From Pseudomonas californiensis (GTDB taxonomy: Bacteria > Pseudomonadota > Gammaproteobacteria > Pseudomonadales > Pseudomonadaceae), in assembly GCF_021147775.1 (NCBI RefSeq), contig NZ_JAGTPK010000042.1, positions 1 to 38,807 of the forward strand: a DNA stretch of 38,807 bases, given 5' to 3'. Of this stretch, positions 7,741 to 16,540 are shown in pieces (within the stretch, counting starts at the first letter, position 1; every line of letters starts with the position of its first letter). The notes under the pieces were generated by a model, which was not told the origin of the DNA, ran no database searches, and worked only from the letters and a program-made list of their open reading frames with translations. The position numbers were made by a program, and so were the translations under genes.

Positions 7741-9414
7741 TCACAGCACGAACCGTTGCACCATCAGGTTCAGATCGGTTGCCAGCATCGACAGTGCATT
7801 GCTCGCCACCGTGGTCTGCTGCGCGCCAGAAGCCGTCTGTGTCGACAGATCACGAATGCTGCTCAGGTTACGGTCAACCTCGCCTGCCACCTGCGCCTGC
7901 TGCTCTGCGGCGCTGGCAATCAACAGGTTTCGGTCGTTGATGGTGCTGGTCGAAGTGATGATGACCGTCAGCGCCTCGCCTGTGGCGGCAGCCTGCTCCA
8001 GCGTGTGATTGGCCTGTGAAGCGGTATGACGCAATGAACTGGCTGTTTCCTGAGTGCTTTGCTGCACACCATTGATCAACCCTTCGATTTCAGCCGTGGA
8101 CGCGCTGGTGCGTTGCGCCAGCGAACGGACTTCGTCTGCCACCACGGCAAACCCGCGTCCGGCTTCACCGGCCCGCGCTGCTTCAATGGCAGCGTTGAGC
8201 GCCAGCAGGTTGGTCTGGTTGGCGATGCTGCGGATCACGTCGAGAATACTGCTGATGCTTTGCGTGCGCTCGGCAAGGCCTTCGGCCTGATGCGACGAGT
8301 CCAGTACGTTTTCGGTCAGCGCCTTGATTGAGCTGATGGTGGCAGACAGCTTGACCTGGCCCTGTGCGGCCGCCTGGGTGGATGCTTCGGATTCGGTCAC
8401 GGTATTGCTGGCATTGCCTGCCACTTCTACCGCTGCCTGGCTCATTTGGTTGACCGCCACAGCAGCCTGTTCGATTTCGTTGTTCTGCAATTGCAGGCTC
8501 AGCGCGCTCGCTTCCGCGATACTGCCCATCTCCTGCACCGATTGCGACAACTGGGCGGCAGCGGCATAGATCTGGTCGATGGTGCTGTGCAGATTGGTGC
8601 GCATGCGACCCAGCGTCAGTAGCAGTTGGGCCGGTTCGTCCTTGCCTTGCGGGATCTGGTGCTCTGTCAGGTCACCATCGGCAATGGTGCTGGCGATGTG
8701 CAGGGCATGCCGCACCGGGTGAATGATGCTGATGCTCAAGCGCCAGGCCAGCAGCAGGGTCAATGCCAGGGCAAGGGCGATGGCGCTCAGCGCGATGATG
8801 CGCGTCTGCTCGTAGCTCGCACCGGCAGCGTCCACGGCGGCGGCCGCACTTTGTTTGTTCAGTTCGCGCAGCAGTTGTACCTGCATGTCCATCAGATCGC
8901 CTTGCAGCGCCAGTTGAGTATTGGCGAGCATTCGGGCTTCAGCGAGTCTGTTCTGTTCGATCAGCGCGATCTGATCCTGTAAACCTGGCATGAAGGCCTT
9001 GTAAGCATCCTGCAAGGCGGTGATCGAATCATGTTCGGTGCCGCTGGTGACTCGGGCCAGATAGTCCGAGAAGCCTTTTTCGACTTCATTCCTGAGCTGT
9101 TCGACATTGATCTTGCTGTTGATAACGGCACCGGGATCGTCGGCGTTGGCGATCAGGCGGGTCGTTTCGCTGCGTAACTTCACCAGTCCGATCGCGATGG
9201 CATCGGCCATGGCGATACTGGGCAGCGCGCCACTTTCAACCGCCTCGCCCTGATTACGGATACCTTGCATTTGCAGCAGACAGAACACACCCAGTGCCAC
9301 CATCAACAGTGAGGTGATTCCGAAACAGATCACCAGCCGAGGCGTGATGTTGAAACGGCGCAAGACCGTCAATCGGGACTGCTGGCGCATGGCACGAGGC
9401 AGAATTTTTTTCAC
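7741..9414 (-). CDS. Methyl-accepting chemotaxis protein
   Basis: This 557-residue inner-membrane chemoreceptor has a cytoplasmic N-terminus, TM1 at about 27-48, a periplasmic helical sensing region to about 204, TM2 at 206-224, a HAMP domain to about 277 and a long signalling helix pair. The highly conserved hairpin tip, which contacts CheA and CheW, is plain (IANQTNLLALNAAIEAARAG followed by GRGFAVVADEVRSLAQRT). The ligand is unknown. I prefer the GTG at 9414 (MKKILPRAMRQ) because AGAGG precedes it by nine bases, whereas the ATG at 9390 has no ribosome binding site; the difference is eight residues. There is no CheR-binding pentapeptide at the C-terminus. A candidate flagellar-sigma promoter lies upstream. 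Confidence 0.93.
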   Translation of the reverse strand: MKKILPRAMRQQSRLTVLRRFNITPRLVICFGITSLLMVALGVFCLLQMQGIRNQGEAVESGALPSIAMADAIAIGLVKLRSETTRLIANADDPGAVINSKINVEQLRNEVEKGFSDYLARVTSGTEHDSITALQDAYKAFMPGLQDQIALIEQNRLAEARMLANTQLALQGDLMDMQVQLLRELNKQSAAAAVDAAGASYEQTRIIALSAIALALALTLLLAWRLSISIIHPVRHALHIASTIADGDLTEHQIPQGKDEPAQLLLTLGRMRTNLHSTIDQIYAAAAQLSQSVQEMGSIAEASALSLQLQNNEIEQAAVAVNQMSQAAVEVAGNASNTVTESEASTQAAAQGQVKLSATISSIKALTENVLDSSHQAEGLAERTQSISSILDVIRSIANQTNLLALNAAIEAARAGEAGRGFAVVADEVRSLAQRTSASTAEIEGLINGVQQSTQETASSLRHTASQANHTLEQAAATGEALTVIITSTSTINDRNLLIASAAEQQAQVAGEVDRNLSSIRDLSTQTASGAQQTTVASNALSMLATDLNLMVQRFVL

Positions 9415-9452
9415 GACACATGACCTCTGAACGGACTTTCTTGGAGAGCCGT

Positions 9453-9486
9453 TTATAAGGCAAGTGTGTGATGTCTTTATGACATC
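9453..9486 (-). promoter_or_regulatory. Candidate FliA (sigma28) promoter with overlapping palindrome
   Basis: On the minus strand TAAAGACA is followed after ten bases by GCCTTATAA, close to the sigma28 pattern TAAAGTTT-N11-GCCGATAA, and the GTG of the chemoreceptor is about 40 bp further on. A palindrome GATGTC-N5-GACATC (9470-9486) overlaps the -35 element and could be an operator. Confidence 0.4.
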
Positions 9487-9539
9487 TCCGTGCAGCCGGT
9501 CGATTGACGTCAGAAAACCGGGACAGCACGTGAGAGAGA

Positions 9540-10199
9540 TCAAGCGACGGGCGGCCCTATCTCCTGCATCAGTTCCTCAAGATAGCGCTTGAGGCGCTTA
9601 TGCCTCACCTTCGCCAGCCTGATGCCTGTCGACGTTTGAAACCCGTCTGCCAAGCGCAAGAGCTTGGTGTGAAAGTGGTCCACGGCAAAATGTTTATCGT
9701 CGTAAGGGCGTTGGGTGGCGTCAGGATCGACGGCATCATAGAGCAACCCACCCATTCGTCCCGACACATAGAAAACCCGCGCTACGCCTACCATGCCCAG
9801 CGAATCCAGGCGATCAGCATCCTGCAGAATTTTGGCTTCCAGTGTCAGGGGCGTGATCGCCGCAGAATAGCTGTGGGCTTCGATGGCATGGGCCACAGCG
9901 CTGACGCTTTCTTCGTCCCAACCCATTTCTGTCAGCAGCTCAGAAGCCCTGGCAGCGGCAAGGCGCGAGGCGCTGGAGCGAAAGGGGGAATTTTTTTCGA
10001 CCGATACACAGTCATGCAGCAATGTGGCCGCAATGAGCACGCGCGCATTTCCGCCTTCATGATCACGGATGGCCCGAACGTTGTGCCAGACCCTCAGCAA
10101 GTGCGAAATATCGTGCGAGCCGTCGATTTTTTCCGCATGGGTGTGGGGGAGCAGCAAACCGGCCAAGTCCTGGAACGGTTCAAAACGCTCGGTGATCAT
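9540..10199 (-). CDS. HD-domain metal-dependent phosphohydrolase
   Basis: This 219-residue protein is an HD-superfamily hydrolase of the YedJ-like type. Metal-ligand residues are visible: His33 in SHDISHLLRV, the His62-Asp63 pair in LLHDCV and Asp127 in LQDADRLDSLG. The physiological substrate of this subgroup is not known to me; nucleotide or phosphoester cleavage is implied by the family only. The ATG at 10199 (MITERFEPF) is preceded by AGGAG six bases away, so the 39 extra codons of the open frame are not used. It diverges from yjdM. Confidence 0.85.
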   Translation of the reverse strand: MITERFEPFQDLAGLLLPHTHAEKIDGSHDISHLLRVWHNVRAIRDHEGGNARVLIAATLLHDCVSVEKNSPFRSSASRLAAARASELLTEMGWDEESVSAVAHAIEAHSYSAAITPLTLEAKILQDADRLDSLGMVGVARVFYVSGRMGGLLYDAVDPDATQRPYDDKHFAVDHFHTKLLRLADGFQTSTGIRLAKVRHKRLKRYLEELMQEIGPPVA

Positions 10200-10363
10200 C
10201 CGGATCTCCTGATGCATCGTAGGTGGAGGAAGCATTGCAGAAATGTGTCGCCAGCAAAACCGCAATCTGCGAAAACGCAGGCGCAAGCTGCCAAACCTGC
10301 GGCCATTAGGTCGCACCGTGGCGTCGCTAAAGCCGGCATTCCCCTAAACCCGGAAAAGCCCTT

Positions 10364-10369
10364 TATAAT
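10364..10369 (+). promoter_or_regulatory. Candidate -10 element of yjdM
   Basis: A perfect TATAAT lies 34 bp before the yjdM start codon in an otherwise GC-rich divergent region. I see no good -35 hexamer at the matching distance, so this is only a candidate. Confidence 0.35.
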
Positions 10370-10402
10370 CCATGGTTTTTAACCGCCTATGTGAGAACCA
10401 TT

Positions 10403-10744
10403 GTGAGCTTACCGTCCTGCCCGAAATGCAATTCCGAATACACCTACGAAGATGGCTCCCTTCTGATCTGCCCGGAATGCGCTTATGAATGGTCTGCGGA
10501 CGGTAGCAGTGCCGAAGCATCGGACGATGTGAAAGTCATCAAGGACTCGACCGGCAACGTTCTTCAGGATGGCGATACCATCACCGTGATCAAGGACCTG
10601 AAAGTCAAAGGCTCTTCGCTGGTGGTCAAGGTGGGCACCAAGGTCAAGAACATCCGTCTGGTGGATGGCGATCACGATATCGACTGCAAGATCGACGGCA
10701 TTGGCGCAATGAAGCTGAAGTCCGAGTTCGTCAGGAAGGTTTGA
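10403..10744 (+). CDS. yjdM: YjdM (PhnA-type) zinc-ribbon protein
   Basis: This 113-residue protein belongs to the YjdM family, formerly called PhnA although it is not the phosphonoacetate hydrolase. The N-terminal zinc ribbon is clear (Cys6, Cys9, Cys23, Cys26, in CPKC and CPEC), and the C-terminal two thirds form the SH3-like beta-rich domain with VKVIKDSTGNVLQDGDTIT. The start is the GTG at 10403, giving MSLPSCPKCNSEYTYED, which matches the family N-terminus; the upstream codons do not. The gene stands alone and is followed by an intrinsic terminator. The cellular role is unclear. Confidence 0.92.
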   Translation: MSLPSCPKCNSEYTYEDGSLLICPECAYEWSADGSSAEASDDVKVIKDSTGNVLQDGDTITVIKDLKVKGSSLVVKVGTKVKNIRLVDGDHDIDCKIDGIGAMKLKSEFVRKV

Positions 10745-10770
10745 TTCAGCGGGCCACTCGTTTTAGCCTG

Positions 10771-10812
10771 AACGCCTCGCCGGTCAATTAGCCGACGGGG
10801 CGTTCGTGTTTT
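10771..10812 (+). terminator. Intrinsic terminator after yjdM
   Basis: AACGCCTCG pairs with CGGGGCGTT (one G-T pair), with inner complementarity and an AT-rich loop, followed by CGTGTTTTC. It lies about 27 bp after the yjdM stop. Confidence 0.7.
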
Positions 10813-10875
10813 CGGCACATCATGTCTGGCTGCGCGAGCGACAGCCCCATGAGACGAACAAGACAGGAGGAGCTT

Positions 10876-11316
10876 ATGCCAACAACTCCCGCACCCTATC
10901 TAGGGCCTGATGAATGCGTTGTGCTGTACGACGGTGTCTGCAAACTGTGCAACGGCGTCGTGAAATTCCTGATTCGCCACGATCCGCATCAGCGCCTTCG
11001 GTTGGCGGCGGTGCAGACGCCAGAAGGCCAGGCGTTATTGAAATGGGCCGGCTTGCCACTGGATGAATTCCACACCATTGCCGTCATCGTCAACAACCGC
11101 CTGTACGTTCGTTCAGATGCTTTCCTGTACATCATGCGACTGCTGCCTGCGCCATGGCCGTTGCTTAGCGTGTTGCGAGTCTTCCCGAGGTTTTTGCGGG
11201 ACTGGGCGTACAACAGAATCGCACTCAACCGCTACCGCCTGTTCGGTCGCTACGACCATTGCCTGCTGCCGTCGGCTGATCATGAAAAACGTTTCTTGAA
11301 AGCTTCTGACGCTTGA
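10876..11316 (+). CDS. DCC-family thiol-disulfide oxidoreductase (DUF393)
   Basis: This 146-residue protein belongs to the DUF393 family. The defining motif is present near the N-terminus as YDGVCKLC (Asp19, Cys22, Cys25), giving a thioredoxin-like redox centre; the rest (RLAAVQTPEGQALL, the LLSVLRVFPRFLRDWAYN segment) also follows the family. Its substrate is unknown. I take the ATG at 10876 because it is preceded by AGGAGGAGC at ideal distance; the longer frame is not needed. It converges with the universal stress gene, only four bases apart. Confidence 0.9.
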   Translation: MPTTPAPYLGPDECVVLYDGVCKLCNGVVKFLIRHDPHQRLRLAAVQTPEGQALLKWAGLPLDEFHTIAVIVNNRLYVRSDAFLYIMRLLPAPWPLLSVLRVFPRFLRDWAYNRIALNRYRLFGRYDHCLLPSADHEKRFLKASDA

Positions 11317-11320
11317 CGTG

Positions 11321-11770
11321 TCAGTGTTCCTGGCCCTTGACGACTACGGGACAGGGCGAAAGCTCCAGCACCTTGCTGGTCACCGATGGCTCCTTCAGCC
11401 TGCCGAAAAAGGACATGTGGCGATGGCCGATCACCAGCATGTCGCTGTCCATGCGTCGTGCTTCTTCACAGATCGCCACCGCCGGGTCATTTCCCGCCAG
11501 CGTTTCAGCCGAGCAGACGATGCCGCTGACCTGAAGCTGCAGTAAAGCCTCTTTCATGAGCGCCTGCCCTTGATGTTGCTCATGGGCGGCGGCGGGGTAT
11601 TGCTCATTGGCGAACAGACTGTCGCCCTCCGGCAGCGCGTACGCCGGATCAATCACGCAGATGAGCCGAAGATGGGCGTCATTGGACGGACCGGCCAGCT
11701 CTTTTGCCAGGTCCAGAACGGCCCAGCTTTGCTCGCTGCCGTCGATGGCGACCAGAATTTTCTTGAACAT
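11321..11770 (-). CDS. Universal stress protein, UspA family
   Basis: This 149-residue single-domain USP begins with the typical MFKKILVAIDGSEQSW strand and ends with the SPCPVVVVK-type strand (here SPCPVVVK). AGGAG precedes the ATG. The ATP-binding G-2x-G-9x-G(S/T) motif is only partly kept: Gly115 is present, but His118 and Pro128 stand at the second and third glycine positions, so it may not bind ATP, as is the case for E. coli UspA. The role is inferred as stress or growth-arrest survival. It diverges from sotB across a 361-bp gap. Confidence 0.9.
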   Translation of the reverse strand: MFKKILVAIDGSEQSWAVLDLAKELAGPSNDAHLRLICVIDPAYALPEGDSLFANEQYPAAAHEQHQGQALMKEALLQLQVSGIVCSAETLAGNDPAVAICEEARRMDSDMLVIGHRHMSFFGRLKEPSVTSKVLELSPCPVVVKGQEH

Positions 11771-12131
11771 GCGGGCTCCTTTTCAGTGACGAGCAGTCTG
11801 CACAGCCCTGGATGACCGGTAAATGCTGCCGCGTGCAACTATAAAGTGCGCCTCACGCAACCGACGGTCACCTGTAAGCGCTGTGATTCATCGATGTGTT
11901 GTGATCCTCCCGATCGATCCGTAGAATTCGCGGTATTGAGCTGTACTTCTTATACCCACAATAATCCACTTCGCACGCTGCGCTCGGTCTTCACTGTTGA
12001 GCGGGGCGCGTTTGCGTTGGTTTTTTCTGGGGTGCAGCCAGCTGGATTGATGTGTACAGGTGCCATGCGATTTGCATATGTGTGGCGATCGGCCTGCGGG
12101 TCGGAACCCCTTTGAGCGTTGCATACCCCTG
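11771..12131. other. Long divergent intergenic region, usp / sotB
   Basis: This gap separates the divergent stress-protein and exporter genes and must hold both promoters. A TATAGT on the minus strand (11838-11843) could be a -10 for the stress gene, but no good -35 is spaced from it. I found no ANR/FNR box, no strong palindrome and no credible short gene. Confidence 0.4.
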
Positions 12132-13337
12132 ATGACTACACCCCCGAATGCACATGCCGGTAGCTGGCTTGGCGTACTCGCGTTGGCCTTGGCGGCCTTT
12201 ATTTTCAACACGACCGAGTTTGTGCCGATTGGTTTGCTGAGCAATATCGGCAAGAGCTTCGACATGACGACGGCTCAGGTCGGCCTGATGCTGACGATCT
12301 ATGCGTGGGTCGTTTCGCTGATGTCGCTGCCGATGATGCTGATCACCCGCAACATCGAGCGTCGCAAGCTGCTGATCGGCGTGTTCGGTCTGTTTGTGGT
12401 CAGCCACGTGGTCTCGGCCATGTCGACCAGCTTTGCGATGCTGCTGGTCAGCCGTGTCGGCATTGCGTTCGCGCATGCGGTGTTCTGGTCGATCACGGCG
12501 TCGCTGGCCGTGCGCATTGCGCCGCCGGGCAAGCAGGTGCAAGCGTTGGGACTGTTGGCAACCGGGACCTCGCTGGCCATGGTGCTGGGTATTCCGCTGG
12601 GTCGCGTATTGGGCGAGGCGCTGGGCTGGCGCACCACATTCATGGGGATTGCGGGCGTTTCGGCGCTGGTGGTGTTGCTGTTGACCCGTTCGCTGCCGCT
12701 GTTGCCCAGCCAGAACTCCGGCTCGCTGCGCAGCCTGCCCATCCTCTTCAAGCGTCCGCGTCTGGTCGCCCTGTATGTGCTGACCGCACTGGTCGTGACC
12801 GCTCACTTCACTGCTTACAGCTATATCGAGCCCTTCACCCAGACAGTGGCGCGGCTCAGCGGCGAGATGACCACGGTATTGCTGCTGGTGTTTGGCGGCG
12901 CAGGAATCATGGGCTCGATCGTATTCAGCCTGTTCAGCGACCGTTTTCCCAATGGCCTGTTGATCACCGCGATAGGCACCATCGCCTTGTGTCTGCTGAT
13001 GCTGCTGCCGTTGTCCGGTCAAGCGATAACGCTGGGGACACTGACCGTCGTCTGGGGCATGGCGATCATGTGCTTTGGCCTGCTGCTGCAGGCGCGCGTG
13101 TTGCTGTTGGCGCCGGATGCTACGGACGTGGCCATGGCCCTGTTCTCGGGCATCTTCAATATCGGTATCGGCGGGGGCGCGTTGTTGGGCAGCGTGGTCA
13201 GCAGCCAGTTGGGCGTTGCGAGCGTCGGTATTGTGGGCGGTCTGCTGGCGCTGGGCGGGTTGGCGTTGTGCTGTTACACCACCTACCATTTCGGCAAATC
13301 TGCGAGCACAGCCGGGATGCAGGCCGAAGGCAAGTAG
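12132..13337 (+). CDS. sotB: SotB-like major facilitator exporter
   Basis: This 401-residue inner-membrane protein is a 12-helix major facilitator transporter. The first helix with FIFNTTEFVPIGLLSNIG and the following YAWVVSLMSLPMML are characteristic of the SotB/YdeA sugar-efflux and arabinose-exporter group, and the length is that of the family. The MFS loop between helices 2 and 3 is ITRNIERRKLLIGVF. I use the ATG at 12132 (MTTPPNAHAGSWLGVL), which leaves a short cytoplasmic tail before helix 1; the upstream codons look non-coding. The natural substrate cannot be told from sequence; related pumps also export unrelated small molecules. It stands alone. Confidence 0.85.
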   Translation: MTTPPNAHAGSWLGVLALALAAFIFNTTEFVPIGLLSNIGKSFDMTTAQVGLMLTIYAWVVSLMSLPMMLITRNIERRKLLIGVFGLFVVSHVVSAMSTSFAMLLVSRVGIAFAHAVFWSITASLAVRIAPPGKQVQALGLLATGTSLAMVLGIPLGRVLGEALGWRTTFMGIAGVSALVVLLLTRSLPLLPSQNSGSLRSLPILFKRPRLVALYVLTALVVTAHFTAYSYIEPFTQTVARLSGEMTTVLLLVFGGAGIMGSIVFSLFSDRFPNGLLITAIGTIALCLLMLLPLSGQAITLGTLTVVWGMAIMCFGLLLQARVLLLAPDATDVAMALFSGIFNIGIGGGALLGSVVSSQLGVASVGIVGGLLALGGLALCCYTTYHFGKSASTAGMQAEGK

Positions 13338-13351
13338 TGATCAGAGGATCA

Positions 13352-13385
13352 TTCGCAGATCGGGCGACCCTGCCTGATCTGCGAA
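13352..13385. terminator. Hairpin between convergent sotB and pcs
   Basis: TTCGCAGATCGGGC and GCCTGATCTGCGAA pair over 14 bases (one G-T) with a six-base loop. It lies between converging genes and probably serves both as a terminator, though no T run follows. Confidence 0.65.
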
Positions 13386-13429
13386 GCGGGCGAGACTGTC
13401 GGATGTCAGACGGCCCGTGTGTGGACCGC

Positions 13430-14149
13430 TCAGGCCTTGAGCCGGCCCAGCCATTCCAGCGATGTTCTCCAGATACAAATACCCAGAAAGTACGCCGACA
13501 TCGCCATCCACAGGCCCATGACAACCGGGCCATTATGTGGGTGGTTGATGATCAGCAGAGCGCTGGACAGCAACCAGACGGTAGTCACCGCAATATTGAT
13601 CGGCATGAAGCGACGCACTCGAAACGGGTGCAGGAACTTCATGCGGGTCAGGGTCAGCAGCGCCAGGGCGATGATGGTGACGAATGTCATCCACGGCGAT
13701 GGCGAAAGAATGTACAGGCACAGCACGACAACGTTCCATGCCGCCGGGAAACCCTGGAAGTAGTTATCCTTGCTCTTCATGTCTACGTTGCAGAAGCAGA
13801 ACAGCGACGAAACCAGAATGACCGACACGCTGAGCAGCAGCGTGTAGTCCGGCACTGGAATGTAGCGGTAAAGGAACAGTGCAGGGATGAACACGTAGGT
13901 CAGGTAATCGATCACCAGGTCCAGAACCGAGCCATCGAAGTGCGGGAGCACCGAGATCGTGTTGACCTTGCGCGCCAGCGAACCGTCTACCCCATCGACG
14001 ATAAGGGCAGCGCCCAGCCACAGCAGGCAGGCTTTTGGTTCATTGTTGAACAAGGCAATGGTGGCGAGAAACGCCAGGACTACGCCGGTGGCAGTAAAGC
14101 CATGTGCACCCCAGGCGTTGAGCCGGGCTATGCGTTGATTGGTTATCAC
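13430..14149 (-). CDS. pcs: Phosphatidylcholine synthase
   Basis: Pcs makes phosphatidylcholine in one step from CDP-diacylglycerol and choline at the inner membrane. The 239-residue protein has several membrane helices and the Pcs form of the CDP-alcohol phosphotransferase motif: Asp55-Gly56-x2-Ala59-Arg60-x12-Gly73-x3-Asp77-x3-Asp81. The twelve-residue spacer is the one described for Pcs rather than the eight of other family members. I prefer the GTG at 14149 (MITNQRIARLNAWGAHGF) because GGAGAG lies seven bases before it; the ATG at 14176 would add nine residues and has no such site. It lies 87 bp downstream of the phosphatase gene on the same strand and may be cotranscribed. It implies that the host can use choline from its eukaryotic surroundings. 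Confidence 0.9.
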   Translation of the reverse strand: MITNQRIARLNAWGAHGFTATGVVLAFLATIALFNNEPKACLLWLGAALIVDGVDGSLARKVNTISVLPHFDGSVLDLVIDYLTYVFIPALFLYRYIPVPDYTLLLSVSVILVSSLFCFCNVDMKSKDNYFQGFPAAWNVVVLCLYILSPSPWMTFVTIIALALLTLTRMKFLHPFRVRRFMPINIAVTTVWLLSSALLIINHPHNGPVVMGLWMAMSAYFLGICIWRTSLEWLGRLKA

Positions 14150-14236
14150 GGGGGCGCTCTCCAGGAAATAATGCATGCCAGGGTTGCCGTAAACCTGACC
14201 GGTAGCAACTATCGACCCGGCAAGCGACGATAAGGT

Positions 14237-16249
14237 TCAGCGGTGACTATCGCTCGTTTCCCTGTCATTTTCCAGAAAACTGCGTCCTCCATCGGACCGC
14301 TCGTCTCTGTATTCCTCTGGTTCTACGAAACAGGTGGGCGGCTCACCATTGGCATTGAGCTGGTTGATCAGCGTCGGCTGGCCCTTGCTGTTGAAAAAAA
14401 CCTGACCCACACCTGCCGAATTCCACAAGCGTTCACCCGCTTTGCTGTGTTCGGGCGTACGCGGGATGACCTTCATCAGACGTCGCTTGGTGAACCAGTT
14501 CAGGGGTGAGCGGGGGGAGTATAACCAGCGATTCAGGCGATCAAAAGTGTCCAGCAGGCGTCGAGGGAATTCATTCTTGATTCCGCTGCTGGTGATCTGC
14601 CAGATACGAGGCCCGCCGCTGCGGTGACGGATCAGGATTTCGTAGACGAATGAGTAGTGAACGTCACCCGACAGAATCACGTAATTGCCTGGCGTTCGTG
14701 AGTGGCGAAAGATATTCAGGATGACATGTGCAGCGCCACGGTGGGCCATCCAGTTTTCCGCATCGACCAATAATGGATAGCCGCACCAGCTGAAAATCCG
14801 CTGGATGGCCTCGATCAGCTTGACCCCGAAAACGGGAGCGGGGGACACGATGATCGCTGACTTGTGGTCGATCAGCTCCTGTTGCAGTTCGCAGAGCGCT
14901 TCCCAATCCAGCAGGCCGGACGGGTGATTGAAATTCGACTCGCTGCGCCACCGTCGGGTACGCGTGTCGAGCACGACCAAAGCCGGTTGGGTGGGCAGTA
15001 CGTAGTGCCACTGCTGAAATCTCAGTAATTGGTCGATCAGCGCGTTCTGATCGGCACTGTTCAGTTGCCCGTCACGGTCAACCGCGTCAGCGCTCAGTTT
15101 GTGCGCCTTTGCGATGAGGTCATTGAGCGCGTCGGGATTATTGCCCCAGCCCTGACACAGCAGATAGGCGATCAGGGCGTTGCCGATGATGCGTTTTGAA
15201 AAGGGATGGCCGTAGGCGGTTTCTTCCCAGTTGGCCGACAGGTTCCAGTCATCGGTGATGTCGTGGTCATCAAAAATCATCATGCATGGCAAGTGGGCCA
15301 TCGCCCGGGCAACACCGCCCAGCCCCTTCTTGAACTCATCTATCAGCGTCTGTTCGGCGGCGTAACGCTCCTGCTCCTGCTCGTCCAGCTGGGGCAGGTC
15401 AGGCTCGATCAATGTCCACGGCACGGGCGACCACACCAGCATGTACATCGCCATGACTTCCGCCAGGGTGACCAGGTGGTTGTCGGCGGTGCTGCTGGTG
15501 AACACCGGTTTGCTTTTGCCACCAAAGAAACGCTCACGCAGGGTGTCGTTGCTTTTCAGGGCAGGCAGCAAGTCGGCGCGCTGGTAGTAACTGGCCGGGT
15601 GCTTGTACAGGCTGACGCTGTCCTCGACGACTGCACCTTCGAGCGTTTCATCGAACAGCCCCAGCCGTTCTATCAGGCTGTGAATAGCGCGCAGCATTGG
15701 GCCTGCAACGTCGTCCGCGTATACCTGATCACCGCTCATCATCAGCAGAGCGGGGCGTTGCAGCGGGTCGCTGGTGTCGGCCAGCAAACGGTCTACGCAC
15801 AGCAAGCCTTCGGCGGCGCAGTGGTGTGGCTTGCGGCACGAGCCATGCAGCATGTGATCGATGCTGCTGCGAATCACAAAGTTGGGATGGCCGGCGCCGT
15901 CATACAACATATGCGGTGCCCATTCGGCGATGCTGCTCTGATCGCCATCAACCCTCAGGTCGTACTCGATCAAAGTGTCGCGTGGCAGCTCTTCATCCAG
16001 TTTCAGGTCGATCAGGTGCACGAAGGCGTCACGGCCTACGGCGATGACCTGGCATTGCTGAGTGTCCAGCGGATAGTCCGTAAACGTCCCGGTGGTGTCA
16101 CCGGCGGCAGGCCGCAGGCGCACTGTCAGCTCAAGCGGACGGGAGCCGATCAGCCAAAGCACCAGACGGTTGGCTTCCTGGCGGCGCAGCAGTGGTCCTG
16201 CGAGGACGGAGGGTAAAGGGGGCTGCTGTGTGGCAGACGAGGACGGCAT
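14237..16249 (-). CDS. PhoD-like alkaline phosphatase / metallophosphatase
   Basis: This 670-residue protein has the PhoD-type metallophosphatase core: MMSGDQVYADD near the middle, then MMIFDDHDITDDWN, and later VILSGDVHYSFVYE, which hold the Asp, Asn and His metal ligands. The N-terminal 130 residues look like a beta-sandwich accessory domain. I see no Sec or Tat signal in the chosen form (MPSSSATQQPPLPSV), unlike secreted PhoD, so it may be cytoplasmic and act on a different phosphodiester. The longer frame upstream adds 33 basic residues without a ribosome site; the true start is not certain. Adjacent to pcs, a role in phospholipid turnover is possible but only a guess. Confidence 0.8.
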   Translation of the reverse strand: MPSSSATQQPPLPSVLAGPLLRRQEANRLVLWLIGSRPLELTVRLRPAAGDTTGTFTDYPLDTQQCQVIAVGRDAFVHLIDLKLDEELPRDTLIEYDLRVDGDQSSIAEWAPHMLYDGAGHPNFVIRSSIDHMLHGSCRKPHHCAAEGLLCVDRLLADTSDPLQRPALLMMSGDQVYADDVAGPMLRAIHSLIERLGLFDETLEGAVVEDSVSLYKHPASYYQRADLLPALKSNDTLRERFFGGKSKPVFTSSTADNHLVTLAEVMAMYMLVWSPVPWTLIEPDLPQLDEQEQERYAAEQTLIDEFKKGLGGVARAMAHLPCMMIFDDHDITDDWNLSANWEETAYGHPFSKRIIGNALIAYLLCQGWGNNPDALNDLIAKAHKLSADAVDRDGQLNSADQNALIDQLLRFQQWHYVLPTQPALVVLDTRTRRWRSESNFNHPSGLLDWEALCELQQELIDHKSAIIVSPAPVFGVKLIEAIQRIFSWCGYPLLVDAENWMAHRGAAHVILNIFRHSRTPGNYVILSGDVHYSFVYEILIRHRSGGPRIWQITSSGIKNEFPRRLLDTFDRLNRWLYSPRSPLNWFTKRRLMKVIPRTPEHSKAGERLWNSAGVGQVFFNSKGQPTLINQLNANGEPPTCFVEPEEYRDERSDGGRSFLENDRETSDSHR

Positions 16250-16446
16250 CCTGATTTGAGGCTCTGATAACGGGTGACGGAAATAGTAACGCAGCGGCGC
16301 TTGAAAGTTCCTGTTACACAACCTCGCACCCCGGGCAGCATGTTTCAAAGCGTTGCGGGTCGCGGTTCCTTGAGATAGCCGGAAGAGTATAGATGGGGAC
16401 AGTCTGTCGGTAATTCCGTGAATTCACTCCAGTGGGGCGTGCTGTG

Positions 16447-16454
16447 GCCGATAG
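16447..16454 (+). promoter_or_regulatory. Possible sigma28 -10 element of the second chemoreceptor
   Basis: GCCGATAG matches seven of eight positions of the sigma28 -10 box GCCGATAA and lies 87 bp before the chemoreceptor ATG. I see no good TAAA-type -35 at the expected distance, so it is weak. Confidence 0.25.
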
Positions 16455-16540
16455 TTACTCGATAGGACGCATGAGGTTGTCATTATCACGGATGCCCTGT
16501 GATAGAGCCTCTGCTTATCGCTCATCAGAGGGACCTCGTC

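Noticed and set aside
11991..14233. Long open frames overlapping sotB and pcs on both strands (11991-13289 minus, 12305-14233 plus)
   Set aside because: Low-complexity translations rich in Arg, Gln and His; the sotB and pcs frames encode recognisable membrane proteins.
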